DNA from: DASSCW01 sp036556325 | GTDB taxonomy: Bacteria; Chloroflexota; Limnocylindria; QHBO01 | NCBI GenBank assembly: GCA_036556325.1 | Contig: DATBJR010000094.1 | Span: 1 to 47,607 of the forward strand | Reading direction: 5' to 3' | DNA length: 47,607 nt | Shown here: piece by piece, positions 1 through 8,410 of the stretch | Layout of the letters: the number at the start of each line of letters is the position of its first letter | Numbering within the stretch: the stretch's first letter is position 1 | Notes under the pieces: model-generated | What the model saw: only the letters and a program-made list of their open reading frames with translations | Databases searched by the model: none | Told to the model about the DNA's origin: nothing | Translations under genes and position numbers: made by a program

Positions 1-887
<887 letters not shown>

Positions 888-1499
888 CTACTCGCCGGCC
901 GGAGCCTCCGGCGGTGCCGTGGCGCTGTCCGTCCCCGCAATCGTGCCGAAGCCTGGTCGTGATCCTGCGCGACCTCGGCTCAGGTTCGAGGCCACGATGA
1001 TCTGGCCGTTCGGCACGTTATGGACCGTCCCGTCGGCGTCGCGCAGGACCGTGCGTCGCAGGCTGAAGTCGGTGACCTCGCCCTCGACGCCGGCGATCCG
1101 GACCCGGTCGCCGGCGCTGAACTGGTTCTCCAGCACGATGAAGATCCCGGCCAGCCAGTCCTTGACCAGCGTCTGAGCGCCCAGCCCGACCGCGATCCCG
1201 ACCACGCCGAGGCCCGCGATGGCCGGGCCGATGTCGACCTCGAACTTGTCCAGGATCATCAGGACCGCGATCACCGCGATGACCGTGCCCGCGATTCGAA
1301 TGGCGAGCCGCTGCAGCGTGCGGACCCGGCGCTCCAGCTCGATGGGGGACATGGGACCCTCGACGCCCTCGCGCCGGCGTCGGTCGAGGAGGTGCGCGAC
1401 CGCGGCGTTGATTCCCAGCCGCATGGCAACCAGCGCGGCGACGGCGACCAGCACGATCACGCCCACGCTGACCGCGGCGCCCCACGAGATCTCGAGCAT
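888..1499 (-). CDS. Small mechanosensitive channel, MscS family
   Basis: This is a 203-residue inner-membrane protein. It has one N-terminal membrane helix (about residues 5-27), a charged linker with RRRR, a second helix, and then the MscS pore-lining segment AGLGVVGIAVGLGAQTLVKD. The beta domain follows (LENQFSAGDRVRIAGVEGEV, NVPNGQIIVASNLSRG). The protein stops soon after, so the C-terminal alpha/beta cage domain is mostly missing and the channel is minimal. MscS proteins open under membrane tension and release solutes on osmotic downshock. The ATG at 1499 is preferred because a -10-like TACCAT (1512-1507) ends exactly 7 bases before it, as at several other genes here. A GTG at 1526 is possible. 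The gene converges on clpX without a gap. Confidence 0.9.
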   Translation of the reverse strand: MLEISWGAAVSVGVIVLVAVAALVAMRLGINAAVAHLLDRRRREGVEGPMSPIELERRVRTLQRLAIRIAGTVIAVIAVLMILDKFEVDIGPAIAGLGVVGIAVGLGAQTLVKDWLAGIFIVLENQFSAGDRVRIAGVEGEVTDFSLRRTVLRDADGTVHNVPNGQIIVASNLSRGRAGSRPGFGTIAGTDSATAPPEAPAGE

Positions 1500-1645
1500 C
1501 GGCTCGATGGTAGCAACCAGCCACACTGGTACGACCGGCGATTGCAGACGGTACTTCGGGCCGGTGCGACTTCGGTGGGGTCCGCGGCTAGCATGGCCTT
1601 CACGCATCGCGGCGCCATTCGCCGTGCAGGAGGGCACTCGAACTC

Positions 1646-2935
1646 ATGGGCGTGGAACGACGCCGAGCAGGCTTCCGGCTTCCGTGGTCGGCCGACGGCG
1701 AGGAGAGCGACGAGACGCAGGCTGCGACGACCGAGGCAGCCGGCGAGGCCTCGCCTGCCGAGCCCGCGCCAGCCGACGAGGCGGCCGCGGAGGCGAAGCC
1801 GATGACCGACGCCGAGGCGACCGCTGTTCCCACCGCCGATGAGCCGGCAGCTCCCGACACCAGCGTCACTGAATCGACGGGTGAAGACACCATGACCGCC
1901 AGCAGCACCACCGCCGGCCCCGAGCCTGCACCAGAGACCGAGGGCGAGTCGGCCGATTTCCTGAAGAGCCTCGTCGGCGCCATGCGGACCGTGGCCGAGA
2001 GCTCTCGCGAGACGAGCCTGGCGGAGCTGCGCACGATCATCGACCAGCGCATCGAGACACTGCGGACCGCGGCGGCCGAACGGGAAACCGACATCCGCCG
2101 CCAGGCCGACACGGATCTCGAGGCCGTGGGGGAGTGGGAACGCGCCGAGATCGATCGGGTCAGGTCCGAGGCCGAGACGAAGCGCACGGATCGCCGCGCG
2201 CAGCTCGAGCAGCAGCTCTCCGCGCATCGCACTGCCAGCGATGCGGCCGTCGAATCCGCGCGCAGCCGCCTTGCCCAGCATGAGAGCGAGCTCGCTGCCT
2301 TCTTCGCGCAGCTCGGCGAGATCACCGACCCGGCCGCATTCGTGGACGCCGCCAAACGGATGCCGCGCGCGCCGGAGCTCGAAAGCCTGCCCGCGGCCGA
2401 TTTGTCAGCCACTCCGGACGGCACCGACCCGCGGCTTGCCGCGCTGGGCGTGACTCCCGAAACGACGACCGCAGACCAGACGGCGGACCAGGGGGCGCCC
2501 GAGGCGCCAGCGGCGACCGAAGCGGCGGCACCTGAGGCGACAGTTGCGACCGACGCTGCAACGAACGGAACCACACCCGCACCGGACGCGGAGCTTGCCG
2601 AGCGGCTGGCGCAGCTGGACGAGCGACTGTCCGCCCAGCCCGCCACTCCGGCGGCGACCGCGCCGGCCGCTGCCGGGGGCGAGACATCGACCGCCATCGT
2701 GGTGAAGGGCCTTGGCAGCTTTGGCGCCATCACCAGCTTCAAGCAGTCCCTCGAGCGCGTCGAGGGTATCCGCGGCGTCACCCTGTCGCTCGGACCGACC
2801 GGCGAGTTCGTTTACCGGGCCAGCCACGCCGGCGACTACGACCTGGTCGGCGCGATCCAGGGCCTGGAGGGCCCCACGGCCAGTATCGAGAACACCGACG
2901 GGACGCTGGTCGTCACCCTCAGCCGCGCCCGCTGA
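1646..2935 (+). CDS. Ala/Glu-rich coiled-coil protein with small C-terminal alpha/beta domain, function unknown
   Basis: I do not recognise a named family. The 429 residues fall into four parts. Residues 1-105 are acidic, low-complexity Ala/Pro/Glu/Thr. About 107-215 are strongly helical and charged, with heptad-like Glu/Arg/Ala spacing (AAERETDIRRQADTDLEAV), and look like a long coiled coil. About 215-340 are a second Ala/Thr/Pro-rich linker. The last 85 residues (from TAIVVKGLGSFGAITSFKQS) look like a compact beta-alpha-beta-beta-alpha-beta fold with the segment SLERVEGIRGVTLSLG. There is no signal peptide or membrane helix. AGGAGG (1627-1632) lies 13 bases before the ATG. A TAGCAT (1589-1594) could be its -10. 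The architecture suggests a scaffold or polar-organiser protein, but that is inference. Confidence 0.75.
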   Translation: MGVERRRAGFRLPWSADGEESDETQAATTEAAGEASPAEPAPADEAAAEAKPMTDAEATAVPTADEPAAPDTSVTESTGEDTMTASSTTAGPEPAPETEGESADFLKSLVGAMRTVAESSRETSLAELRTIIDQRIETLRTAAAERETDIRRQADTDLEAVGEWERAEIDRVRSEAETKRTDRRAQLEQQLSAHRTASDAAVESARSRLAQHESELAAFFAQLGEITDPAAFVDAAKRMPRAPELESLPAADLSATPDGTDPRLAALGVTPETTTADQTADQGAPEAPAATEAAAPEATVATDAATNGTTPAPDAELAERLAQLDERLSAQPATPAATAPAAAGGETSTAIVVKGLGSFGAITSFKQSLERVEGIRGVTLSLGPTGEFVYRASHAGDYDLVGAIQGLEGPTASIENTDGTLVVTLSRAR

Positions 2936-2963
2936 CGGGGGCGGGTCACCGCTCGGAGCGTGC

Positions 2964-2969
2964 TAGACT
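2964..2969 (+). promoter_or_regulatory. Extended -10 promoter element for the valS T-box leader
   Basis: TGCTAGACT (2961-2969) is an extended -10 (TGn + TAGACT). It would start transcription near 2976, just before the T-box stem I. The same TGCTAG-NNT form occurs before the genes at 5977 and 9908. No convincing -35 is seen. Confidence 0.6.
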
Positions 2970-2974
2970 CGCGC

Positions 2975-3180
2975 CACGGCGCTGACCGTGAGGAGTACCC
3001 CTCCATCGGTCCACAGAGAGGACGAGCCACCGGCTGAGAGCCCGTCCTGGAGAACGCGGAGGGGGAAGGTCGCACGCGAGCCGGCCGGGACCGCCCGATA
3101 TCGCGGAACAGAGGCGCCTGACCGGCGCGAACGAAGGTGGTACCACGACAGGCCCGTTCGTCCTTCGACGAGCGGGCTTT
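2975..3180 (+). promoter_or_regulatory. T-box riboswitch upstream of valS (tRNA-Val sensing, GUC specifier)
   Basis: The leader contains the T-box core GAAGGTGGTACCACGA (3133-3148). TGGT (3138-3141) can pair with the free ACCA end of uncharged tRNA-Val. Stem I can be drawn as CGTG (2987-2990) with CACG (3073-3076), and CCCCTCC (2998-3004) with GGAGGGG (3058-3064). This leaves an AGTA-containing 5' strand (2994-2997) opposite GAAG-GTC-G, so GTC (3069-3071), a valine codon, sits in the specifier position. The distal part has the typical CAGAGAGGA and GGCTGAGAG elements. CGAAGG (3132-3137) can pair with CCTTCG (3162-3167) as the antiterminator, which competes with the terminator at 3152-3177. 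Known T-boxes turn on aminoacyl-tRNA synthetase genes when the cognate tRNA is uncharged. The structure was folded by eye. Confidence 0.9.
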
Positions 3181-3183
3181 GTG
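3152..3183 (+). terminator. T-box regulated intrinsic terminator
   Basis: GCCCGTTCGTC (3152-3162) pairs with GACGAGCGGGC (3167-3177) around a CTTC tetraloop. The stem is 11 bp with one G-U pair and is followed by TTTGTGTTT. The 5' arm overlaps the antiterminator pairing of the T-box. Confidence 0.85.
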
Positions 3184-3221
3184 TTTGCCTAGTCGCAGGC
3201 GAGTGAAAGGAGCCGGCACCG

Positions 3222-5903
3222 ATGTCGACCACGGCGCGCAGCCAGCTGTCGCCGCGCTACGAGGCCGCCGCCATCGAGCCCGCCATCTACGAGCGCTGGC
3301 TGGCGGCCGATGCCTTCACGCCGTCGCCCGAACCGCCGTCCGGCGCGAAGCGCTTCGTGATCACCCAGCCGCCACCGAACGTCACCGGGGCGCTGCACCT
3401 CGGCCACGCCCTGACCGCCTTCGTCGAGGACATGCTGGTGCGCTATCACCGCATGCTCGGCGACGACACGCTCTGGCTGCCCGGAGTTGACCACGCCAGC
3501 ATCGCCGCCCAGTTCGTGCTCGACCGCATCCTGGCCGAGGAGGGCGAGACTCGCGCCACCCTCGGTCGCGAGCGCTACCTCCAGCGCATGTGGCAGTTCA
3601 TGGACGAGACGCGCGACGTGATCGGCCAGCAGCATCGACGCCTGGGTGCCAGCCTGGATTGGTCGCGGCTGCGGTTCACCATGGATGAGGGCAGTGCCCG
3701 GGCGGTGCGCGCCGCGTTCAAGCGACTGTGGGACGCGGGCCTGGCGTATCGCGGCGAGGCGCTTGTCAACTGGTGCCCGCGCTGCCGCACCACCATCAGC
3801 GACCTGGAGAACATCAAGCACGAGGAGTCGGGCACCCTCTGGACGATCCGCTACCACCTTGCGGGGCCCGATGGGAAGCCGGATCCGGACAACTGGATCT
3901 CCGTGGCGACTACGCGGCCGGAGACGATCTTCGGCGACACCGCCGTGGCGGTGCACCCCGAGGACGAGCGGTACGCGGCGTTGGTTGGCCGCGAAGCGAT
4001 CCTGCCGTTCGTCGGCCGGCGGCTGCCGATCATCGTCGACGAGCACGTCGAGCGCGAGTTCGGAACCGGTGCCGTCAAGATCACCCCGGCGCACGACTTC
4101 GACGATTACGAGGTCGGCCGGCGCCACGGGCTGCCGATGATCAGCGTGCTGGACGAGGACGCGAGACTGACCGACGAGGCCGGCGAGTTCGCGGGCCTCG
4201 ATCGCTACGACGCGCGCGCCCGAATCATCGATCGCCTGCGGGAGATGGGCGACCTGGAGGGCGAGGCGCCGCACCAGCTGGTCATCGGCCGTTGCGACCG
4301 GTGCGGCACGGTGGTCGAACCACGGCTCTCGGTGCAGTGGTTCGTGAAGGTCAAGCCCCTTGCCGAGCGCGCCCTGAGCAGCGTGCGCGAGGGCCGCACA
4401 CGGATCATCCCGCCGCACTTCGAGAAGGTGTTCGCGCACTGGATGGAGAACATCCATGACTGGGCGGTCGGACGCCAGCTGTGGTGGGGACATCGGATCC
4501 CGGCCTGGTACTGCCCGGACGGCCACATCACCGTCTCCGATGCGGCCGACGGTCCCGATGCCTGCGCCGATTGCGGCCGCCCGGCGGCCGAGCTGACGCA
4601 GGAGACCGACATCTTCGACACCTGGTTCTCGAGCGGCCTCTGGCCGTTCTCGACCTTGGGCTGGCCGGAGGAGACGGCCGACCTGCAGCGCTTCTATCCG
4701 ACCCAGGTCATGGAGACGGCTTACGAGATCCTCTTCTTCTGGGTCGCGCGGATGATGATGCTGGGCCTCTTCCTCACCGAGGTCGAGCCGTTCGAAACCG
4801 TCTACCTGCACGGCATCGTTCGCGATCCATACGGGCAGAAGATGAGCAAGACGAAGGGCAACGTCGTCGATCCGCTGGAGATGATCGAGGAGATCGGCGC
4901 CGATGCCCTGCGCGTCGCCCTGGTCTCCGGCAATGCGCCAGGGGTCGACCAGCGGCTGACGGCCGCGAAGCTGACCGGCGGGCGGAACTTCACCAACAAG
5001 GTCTGGAACGCCGCGCGCTTCGTGCTCGGGGCCGCGCCGGAGCCGATGGCCGAGCCTGCCGGCGACGAGACGTTGGCCGAGCGCTGGGTCCGCTCCCGCC
5101 TCGCCGCCACGATCGACCGTGCAACGCGTCAGCTCGACGCGCTGGACCTGGCAGGCTACGCGGCCACCATCCACGAGTTCGCGTGGAGCGACTACTGCGA
5201 CTGGTACCTGGAAATGGCCAAGGTGGAGCTGCGCCGGGAGGATTCGTCCGACGCGGAGCGCGCGCGCCTGTGGCGCACGACGACCGAGACCTTCGGCGAG
5301 CTGCTCCGGCTGTTGCACCCATTGCTGCCGTTCGTCACCGAGGCGATCTGGGAGCCGCTCGGCGAGGTTGCCCCCTGGGCGATCCGCGGCGAGGCGCTCC
5401 TGATTCGTGCGGCGTGGCCCTCGGCGTCCGCCGCTGACGACGCGATCGAGCGCACCGTCGATGAGCTGCGCGACCTGATCCGCGCGGTCCGGGACCAGCG
5501 CACGGCGGCCGGCGTCGCGGCCGGCGCGTGGCTCCCGTTGCACGTCGCGCCCTCGGGCGCCAGCGAGCGCCGGGCGCTCGAGGGCGGCGCCCGCTACCTC
5601 GCGGCGCTTGCCCGGGTCCGTCCGCTCGACGTCACCGCCGACCCGGCGGGCCGGCCGTCCTCGGCCGGGAGCACGGCGCTTGGCACGTTCTGGCTCGGCA
5701 GCGATGCGGCAGCAGATGAAGCCGCCGGACAGCGCGCGGCCGAGCGGCGGGCGGAGCTGCGCCGCCAGGTCGACCGACTCCGCACCCTGCTCGGCAACGA
5801 CGACTTCATCGGCCGGGCGCCGGCACCTGTCGTCGACCGCGAGCGTGCGCGCCTGGCCGATCTCGAGGCCCAGCTGGACGCCCTGGGGGACGGCGCCGGC
5901 TAG
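3222..5903 (+). CDS. valS: Valyl-tRNA synthetase
   Basis: ValRS is a class Ia synthetase that charges tRNA-Val in the cytoplasm. The protein is 893 residues, the normal size. The HIGH-type motif is HLGH (residues 59-62, in PPPNVTGALHLGHAL). The editing (CP1) domain contains ATTRPETIFGDTAVAV and FGTGAVKITPAHDFDDYEVG. The KMSKT motif is at residues 540-544. The anticodon-binding domain follows, and the last ~60 residues form the coiled-coil tRNA-binding arm (LRRQVDRLRTLLGNDDFIGRA). A zinc-type CPRC lies near residue 188. The ATG is preceded by AAGGAG (3207-3212), 9 bases upstream. Expression is expected to be controlled by the T-box directly in front. Confidence 0.98.
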   Translation: MSTTARSQLSPRYEAAAIEPAIYERWLAADAFTPSPEPPSGAKRFVITQPPPNVTGALHLGHALTAFVEDMLVRYHRMLGDDTLWLPGVDHASIAAQFVLDRILAEEGETRATLGRERYLQRMWQFMDETRDVIGQQHRRLGASLDWSRLRFTMDEGSARAVRAAFKRLWDAGLAYRGEALVNWCPRCRTTISDLENIKHEESGTLWTIRYHLAGPDGKPDPDNWISVATTRPETIFGDTAVAVHPEDERYAALVGREAILPFVGRRLPIIVDEHVEREFGTGAVKITPAHDFDDYEVGRRHGLPMISVLDEDARLTDEAGEFAGLDRYDARARIIDRLREMGDLEGEAPHQLVIGRCDRCGTVVEPRLSVQWFVKVKPLAERALSSVREGRTRIIPPHFEKVFAHWMENIHDWAVGRQLWWGHRIPAWYCPDGHITVSDAADGPDACADCGRPAAELTQETDIFDTWFSSGLWPFSTLGWPEETADLQRFYPTQVMETAYEILFFWVARMMMLGLFLTEVEPFETVYLHGIVRDPYGQKMSKTKGNVVDPLEMIEEIGADALRVALVSGNAPGVDQRLTAAKLTGGRNFTNKVWNAARFVLGAAPEPMAEPAGDETLAERWVRSRLAATIDRATRQLDALDLAGYAATIHEFAWSDYCDWYLEMAKVELRREDSSDAERARLWRTTTETFGELLRLLHPLLPFVTEAIWEPLGEVAPWAIRGEALLIRAAWPSASAADDAIERTVDELRDLIRAVRDQRTAAGVAAGAWLPLHVAPSGASERRALEGGARYLAALARVRPLDVTADPAGRPSSAGSTALGTFWLGSDAAADEAAGQRAAERRAELRRQVDRLRTLLGNDDFIGRAPAPVVDRERARLADLEAQLDALGDGAG

Positions 5904-5976
5904 CCGATCGGGCTATCGCGGAGTGGCCGCAACCCGCTGCTAGAATCGCCGCGCTGACCCACGCACCAGGGGTTTC
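5904..5976 (+). promoter_or_regulatory. Promoter region for the zinc-ribbon protein gene
   Basis: TGCTAGAAT (5938-5946) is an extended -10 element about 30 bases before the ATG at 5977. Upstream, CCGATCGGGCTATCG (5904-5918) resembles sequence near the -35 of the ftsH promoter and of the promoter at 43721. Confidence 0.55.
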
Positions 5977-6708
5977 ATGTCCTTTCTCAGGCGCAACAAG
6001 AAGGAAGAGGCGCCGCCTCCGCCGCCACCGACCCCCGTCCAGGAGGACGTATCGGCTCAGCAATATGCGCTGAAGCTGAACTACCTGGCACGGTCCAGCG
6101 ATGGACTGCGGATGCAGCCGGATCCCGCGGTCCGTGGGCTGCTGCCGGGCATCGTTGAGCCGTTGGCGCTGTCGCACGTCGAGACCATCGAGCCGCTGCC
6201 GCTGGAATACAGCGATGCCGCGCCGACGCTCGAGCGCTTCACGGAGATGCAGCAGTGGGTCCTGGCGCGCCGTGAGCTCGGGCCCATCGGCCGGCATGGA
6301 CTGTACGTGCTGGAGATGACCGACGCGCTGGACATGACCGTGGACACCTTCTTCTGCGCCCTGCTGCACGGTGAGACCGACACCAGCGGCTACCCGGACT
6401 ACGCCGCCATCGTCGGCGGCCTGGCCAGCCACTGGGACGAGCTGTCAGGCGAGCTCATCGTGCGCGCGGTGCTGGGGTGGGGTGGCAAGGGTCAGCGCGG
6501 AGACACGGATCGGATCGGCCAGCGGATCCTGAGCTCGCTCTACCAGCAGGTCATCGCCTCGGGGTACAGCCTGGGCGCAGCGGATGCTGCCCGCTCGCCG
6601 TCGATCCACGGGCGCACCGGGCTGGTCTGCGCACACTGCGGCTTCGAGGCCGGCGTCGCCGGCGCGTTCTACTGCCCGAAGTGCGGCATGCGGATGAGCC
6701 GCGGCTGA
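5977..6708 (+). CDS. Uncharacterised protein with C-terminal zinc ribbon
   Basis: I do not recognise the family. The protein has 243 residues. Residues 1-25 are basic then proline-rich (MSFLRRNKKEEAPPPPPP). A mostly helical middle part (about 30-210) has no membrane segment. The C-terminus is a zinc ribbon, CAHCGFEAG...FYCPKCGMRM, with a clean CxxC...CxxC pattern (about residues 218-240). It has its own extended -10 promoter and is followed by an 8-bp inverted repeat and the CpaE-like ATPase on the same strand. Two other zinc-ribbon proteins (8096-8410 and 8407-9732) lie within 3 kb, so a shared cellular role is possible but not shown. Confidence 0.75.
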   Translation: MSFLRRNKKEEAPPPPPPTPVQEDVSAQQYALKLNYLARSSDGLRMQPDPAVRGLLPGIVEPLALSHVETIEPLPLEYSDAAPTLERFTEMQQWVLARRELGPIGRHGLYVLEMTDALDMTVDTFFCALLHGETDTSGYPDYAAIVGGLASHWDELSGELIVRAVLGWGGKGQRGDTDRIGQRILSSLYQQVIASGYSLGAADAARSPSIHGRTGLVCAHCGFEAGVAGAFYCPKCGMRMSRG

Positions 6709-6726
6709 CGGTACCTTCGGCGGCTC

Positions 6727-6743
6727 GGACTAGGCCCTAGTCC
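6727..6743 (+). promoter_or_regulatory. Perfect inverted repeat upstream of the CpaE-like gene (possible operator or short hairpin)
   Basis: GGACTAGG-C-CCTAGTCC is an exact 8-bp inverted repeat with a one-base centre. It lies 18 bases after the stop of the zinc-ribbon gene and 72 bases before the ATG of the ATPase gene. It could be a dimeric repressor site or a small hairpin (7-bp stem, GCC loop). No U-tract follows. Confidence 0.5.
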
Positions 6744-6814
6744 CATTGTCGTACGGGTGGGTGCGTCCAATAGTGGTGCGGTCCGCAACCGTTACTCCGC
6801 ACCGAAGGGATCAG

Positions 6815-8041
6815 ATGGAGCGCCCGATCGTTGTGCTCGCAATGGCCGGCCCAGCCGACGCCATCGCCGCTGACCTCGGCCGAGCCGGCTTCGACTCGGT
6901 CACCGACACCGATGACGCCCTGACCCGCCTCGCCGCCGGCGAACGGGTCGACCTGGCCGTCATCGACTGCGACCTGCCGGGCGACACCACCGCCATGCTC
7001 TACAGCGCCCTGCACGGGCCGAAGCCGGTTCCCACCCTGCTGCTGTTTGGCGACGACATTCCGGCATTTGCCTCGGAGGTGTCGGCGGCCACCGATGAGT
7101 ACGCGATCAAGCCGATCCCCAGTGATGCGCTCGTCTATCGGCTGCAGGCGCTGCTGATCCGTGGCGGTGTCGCGCTGCCGGCAGATGGCGGCGAATGGAC
7201 GTCGGTCACCTCGGACGATGGCTCGGTCATCGGCGAAGGGCACGTCGTCAGCGTCTTTGCGCCGAAGGGCGGCGTCGGCAAGACGACCGTCTCTGTCAAC
7301 CTGGCCGTTGCGCTGCACGAGCAGACGCGCTCCAGCGTCCTGCTGTTCGATGCCGACGTCGGCGTCGGCAACGTCACCAGCGTCCTGGCGGTGCCGTACC
7401 GCATGGGCCTCGCTGACCTGGCGGATTCACCCGCCGAGGAATGGACCGATGCCGCATTCGAGCAGATGGTCGCCGTTCACCCGGCATCCGGCGTGCGGGT
7501 CCTCACCTGGGGCAGTGATCCGGCAGAGTCCGAACACGTCAGCGTGGACCTCCTGCTGGCCGCCCTGCGCTGGGCGAAGGCGCACCACTCGTACGTGGTG
7601 GTCGATACCCATCCCGGATACGACGATCGAACCATGGCCATGCTGACGCTCGCCACCGAGATCCTGCTGGTCGTCACTCCCGAGGTTGGCGCCATCCGCA
7701 ACAGCTCGCAGTTCCTGGGGCTGGCCCGCGAGGTCGGATTGGGCGAGATGATCCGCGTGGTCGTGAACCGCGCCAACCACGGCGTTCGGCTTCCGGACAT
7801 CGAGCAGGCCCTCAACCTGCCGGTGAGCGCCACGGTCGTCTCGAACGGGCCGAAGGCTGTCATCGCCTCGAACGAGGGCCTGCCGGTCATCACCAAGTTC
7901 CCGCGGGAGAAGATCGCCACCGACCTGCACAACGTCGCTCGCGTCGTGGTCAACGGCACCTCAACCGCCGCCCCCGAGCCGGTCCGCCGGTCCTGGTGGG
8001 CCACCCTGGTGTCCCGCGCCTCGAACACGTCGAACGCCTGA
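6815..8041 (+). CDS. CpaE-like protein: receiver-like domain fused to MinD/ParA-type ATPase
   Basis: The protein has 408 residues. Residues 1-115 form a response-regulator-like domain (LAVIDCDLPGDT with D51/D53, and a YAIKPIP loop that keeps the lysine). Residues 143-400 are a SIMIBI ATPase with the deviant Walker A KGGVGKT (151-157), then VLLFDADVGVGNVTSVL and VVVDTHPGYDDRTM. CpaE proteins locate Tad pilus machinery at the pole and related ATPases position other complexes. No tad or cpa pilus gene is near, so the role here is open. The ATG at 6815 follows GAAGGGA (6804-6810). A TTG at 6746 in frame is less likely because it overlaps the inverted repeat region and lacks a ribosome site. A divergent paralogue is at 28672. 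Confidence 0.88.
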   Translation: MERPIVVLAMAGPADAIAADLGRAGFDSVTDTDDALTRLAAGERVDLAVIDCDLPGDTTAMLYSALHGPKPVPTLLLFGDDIPAFASEVSAATDEYAIKPIPSDALVYRLQALLIRGGVALPADGGEWTSVTSDDGSVIGEGHVVSVFAPKGGVGKTTVSVNLAVALHEQTRSSVLLFDADVGVGNVTSVLAVPYRMGLADLADSPAEEWTDAAFEQMVAVHPASGVRVLTWGSDPAESEHVSVDLLLAALRWAKAHHSYVVVDTHPGYDDRTMAMLTLATEILLVVTPEVGAIRNSSQFLGLAREVGLGEMIRVVVNRANHGVRLPDIEQALNLPVSATVVSNGPKAVIASNEGLPVITKFPREKIATDLHNVARVVVNGTSTAAPEPVRRSWWATLVSRASNTSNA

Positions 8042-8095
8042 GCGCATTTCACGCTCTGCACTGCCGCCCAGCGGCTGTGCGATCATGCGCCGGCC

Positions 8096-8410
8096 GTGCC
8101 GACCTACGACTACCAGTGCCGAAGCTGCGGCCACACCATCGAGGTGATCCACTCCATGACGGAGGAGGGTCCGTCAACGTGTGAGCGGTGCGGCGGAGAG
8201 CTCCGCCGCGTGCTGTACCCCACGGGGATCATCTTCAAGGGCAGCGGCTTCTACAAGACGGATTCCCGCAGCACCGGTGGGAGCGCCAGCGACGCGAAGC
8301 CGGCCACCAAGGCGACGCCGAAGGTCGACCCCGGATCCACGAGCGCCGGCGACGCGACCTCCAAGCCGCCGCCGCCCTCCAGCGCTCCCCAAGAGAGCGC
8401 CGGCAGCTAG
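8096..8410 (+). CDS. FmdB family zinc-ribbon protein
   Basis: The protein has 104 residues. It begins MPTYDYQCRSCGHTIEVIHSM and continues with CERCGGELRRVLYPTGIIFKGSGFYKTD. This is the FmdB/CxxC_CxxC_SSSS family, which binds one zinc through two CxxC pairs (residues 8-11 and 28-31). The family is widespread and its function is poorly known; the founding member was proposed to regulate an amidase operon. The C-terminal 50 residues are Ser/Pro/Ala-rich and probably disordered. The GTG start is fixed by the family's invariant PTYDY. A GATCAT hexamer (8081-8086) lies 9 bases before it, so the mRNA may be nearly leaderless. Its TAG stop shares the tetramer CTAG with the stop of the convergent gene. 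Confidence 0.92.
   Translation: MPTYDYQCRSCGHTIEVIHSMTEEGPSTCERCGGELRRVLYPTGIIFKGSGFYKTDSRSTGGSASDAKPATKATPKVDPGSTSAGDATSKPPPPSSAPQESAGS

Noticed and set aside
3189..5543. A 784-codon open frame on the minus strand across valS
   Set aside because: It is a GC-driven shadow of valS, whose motifs are complete on the plus strand. The minus product has no recognisable domain and is extremely rich in Arg, Gly and Ala.
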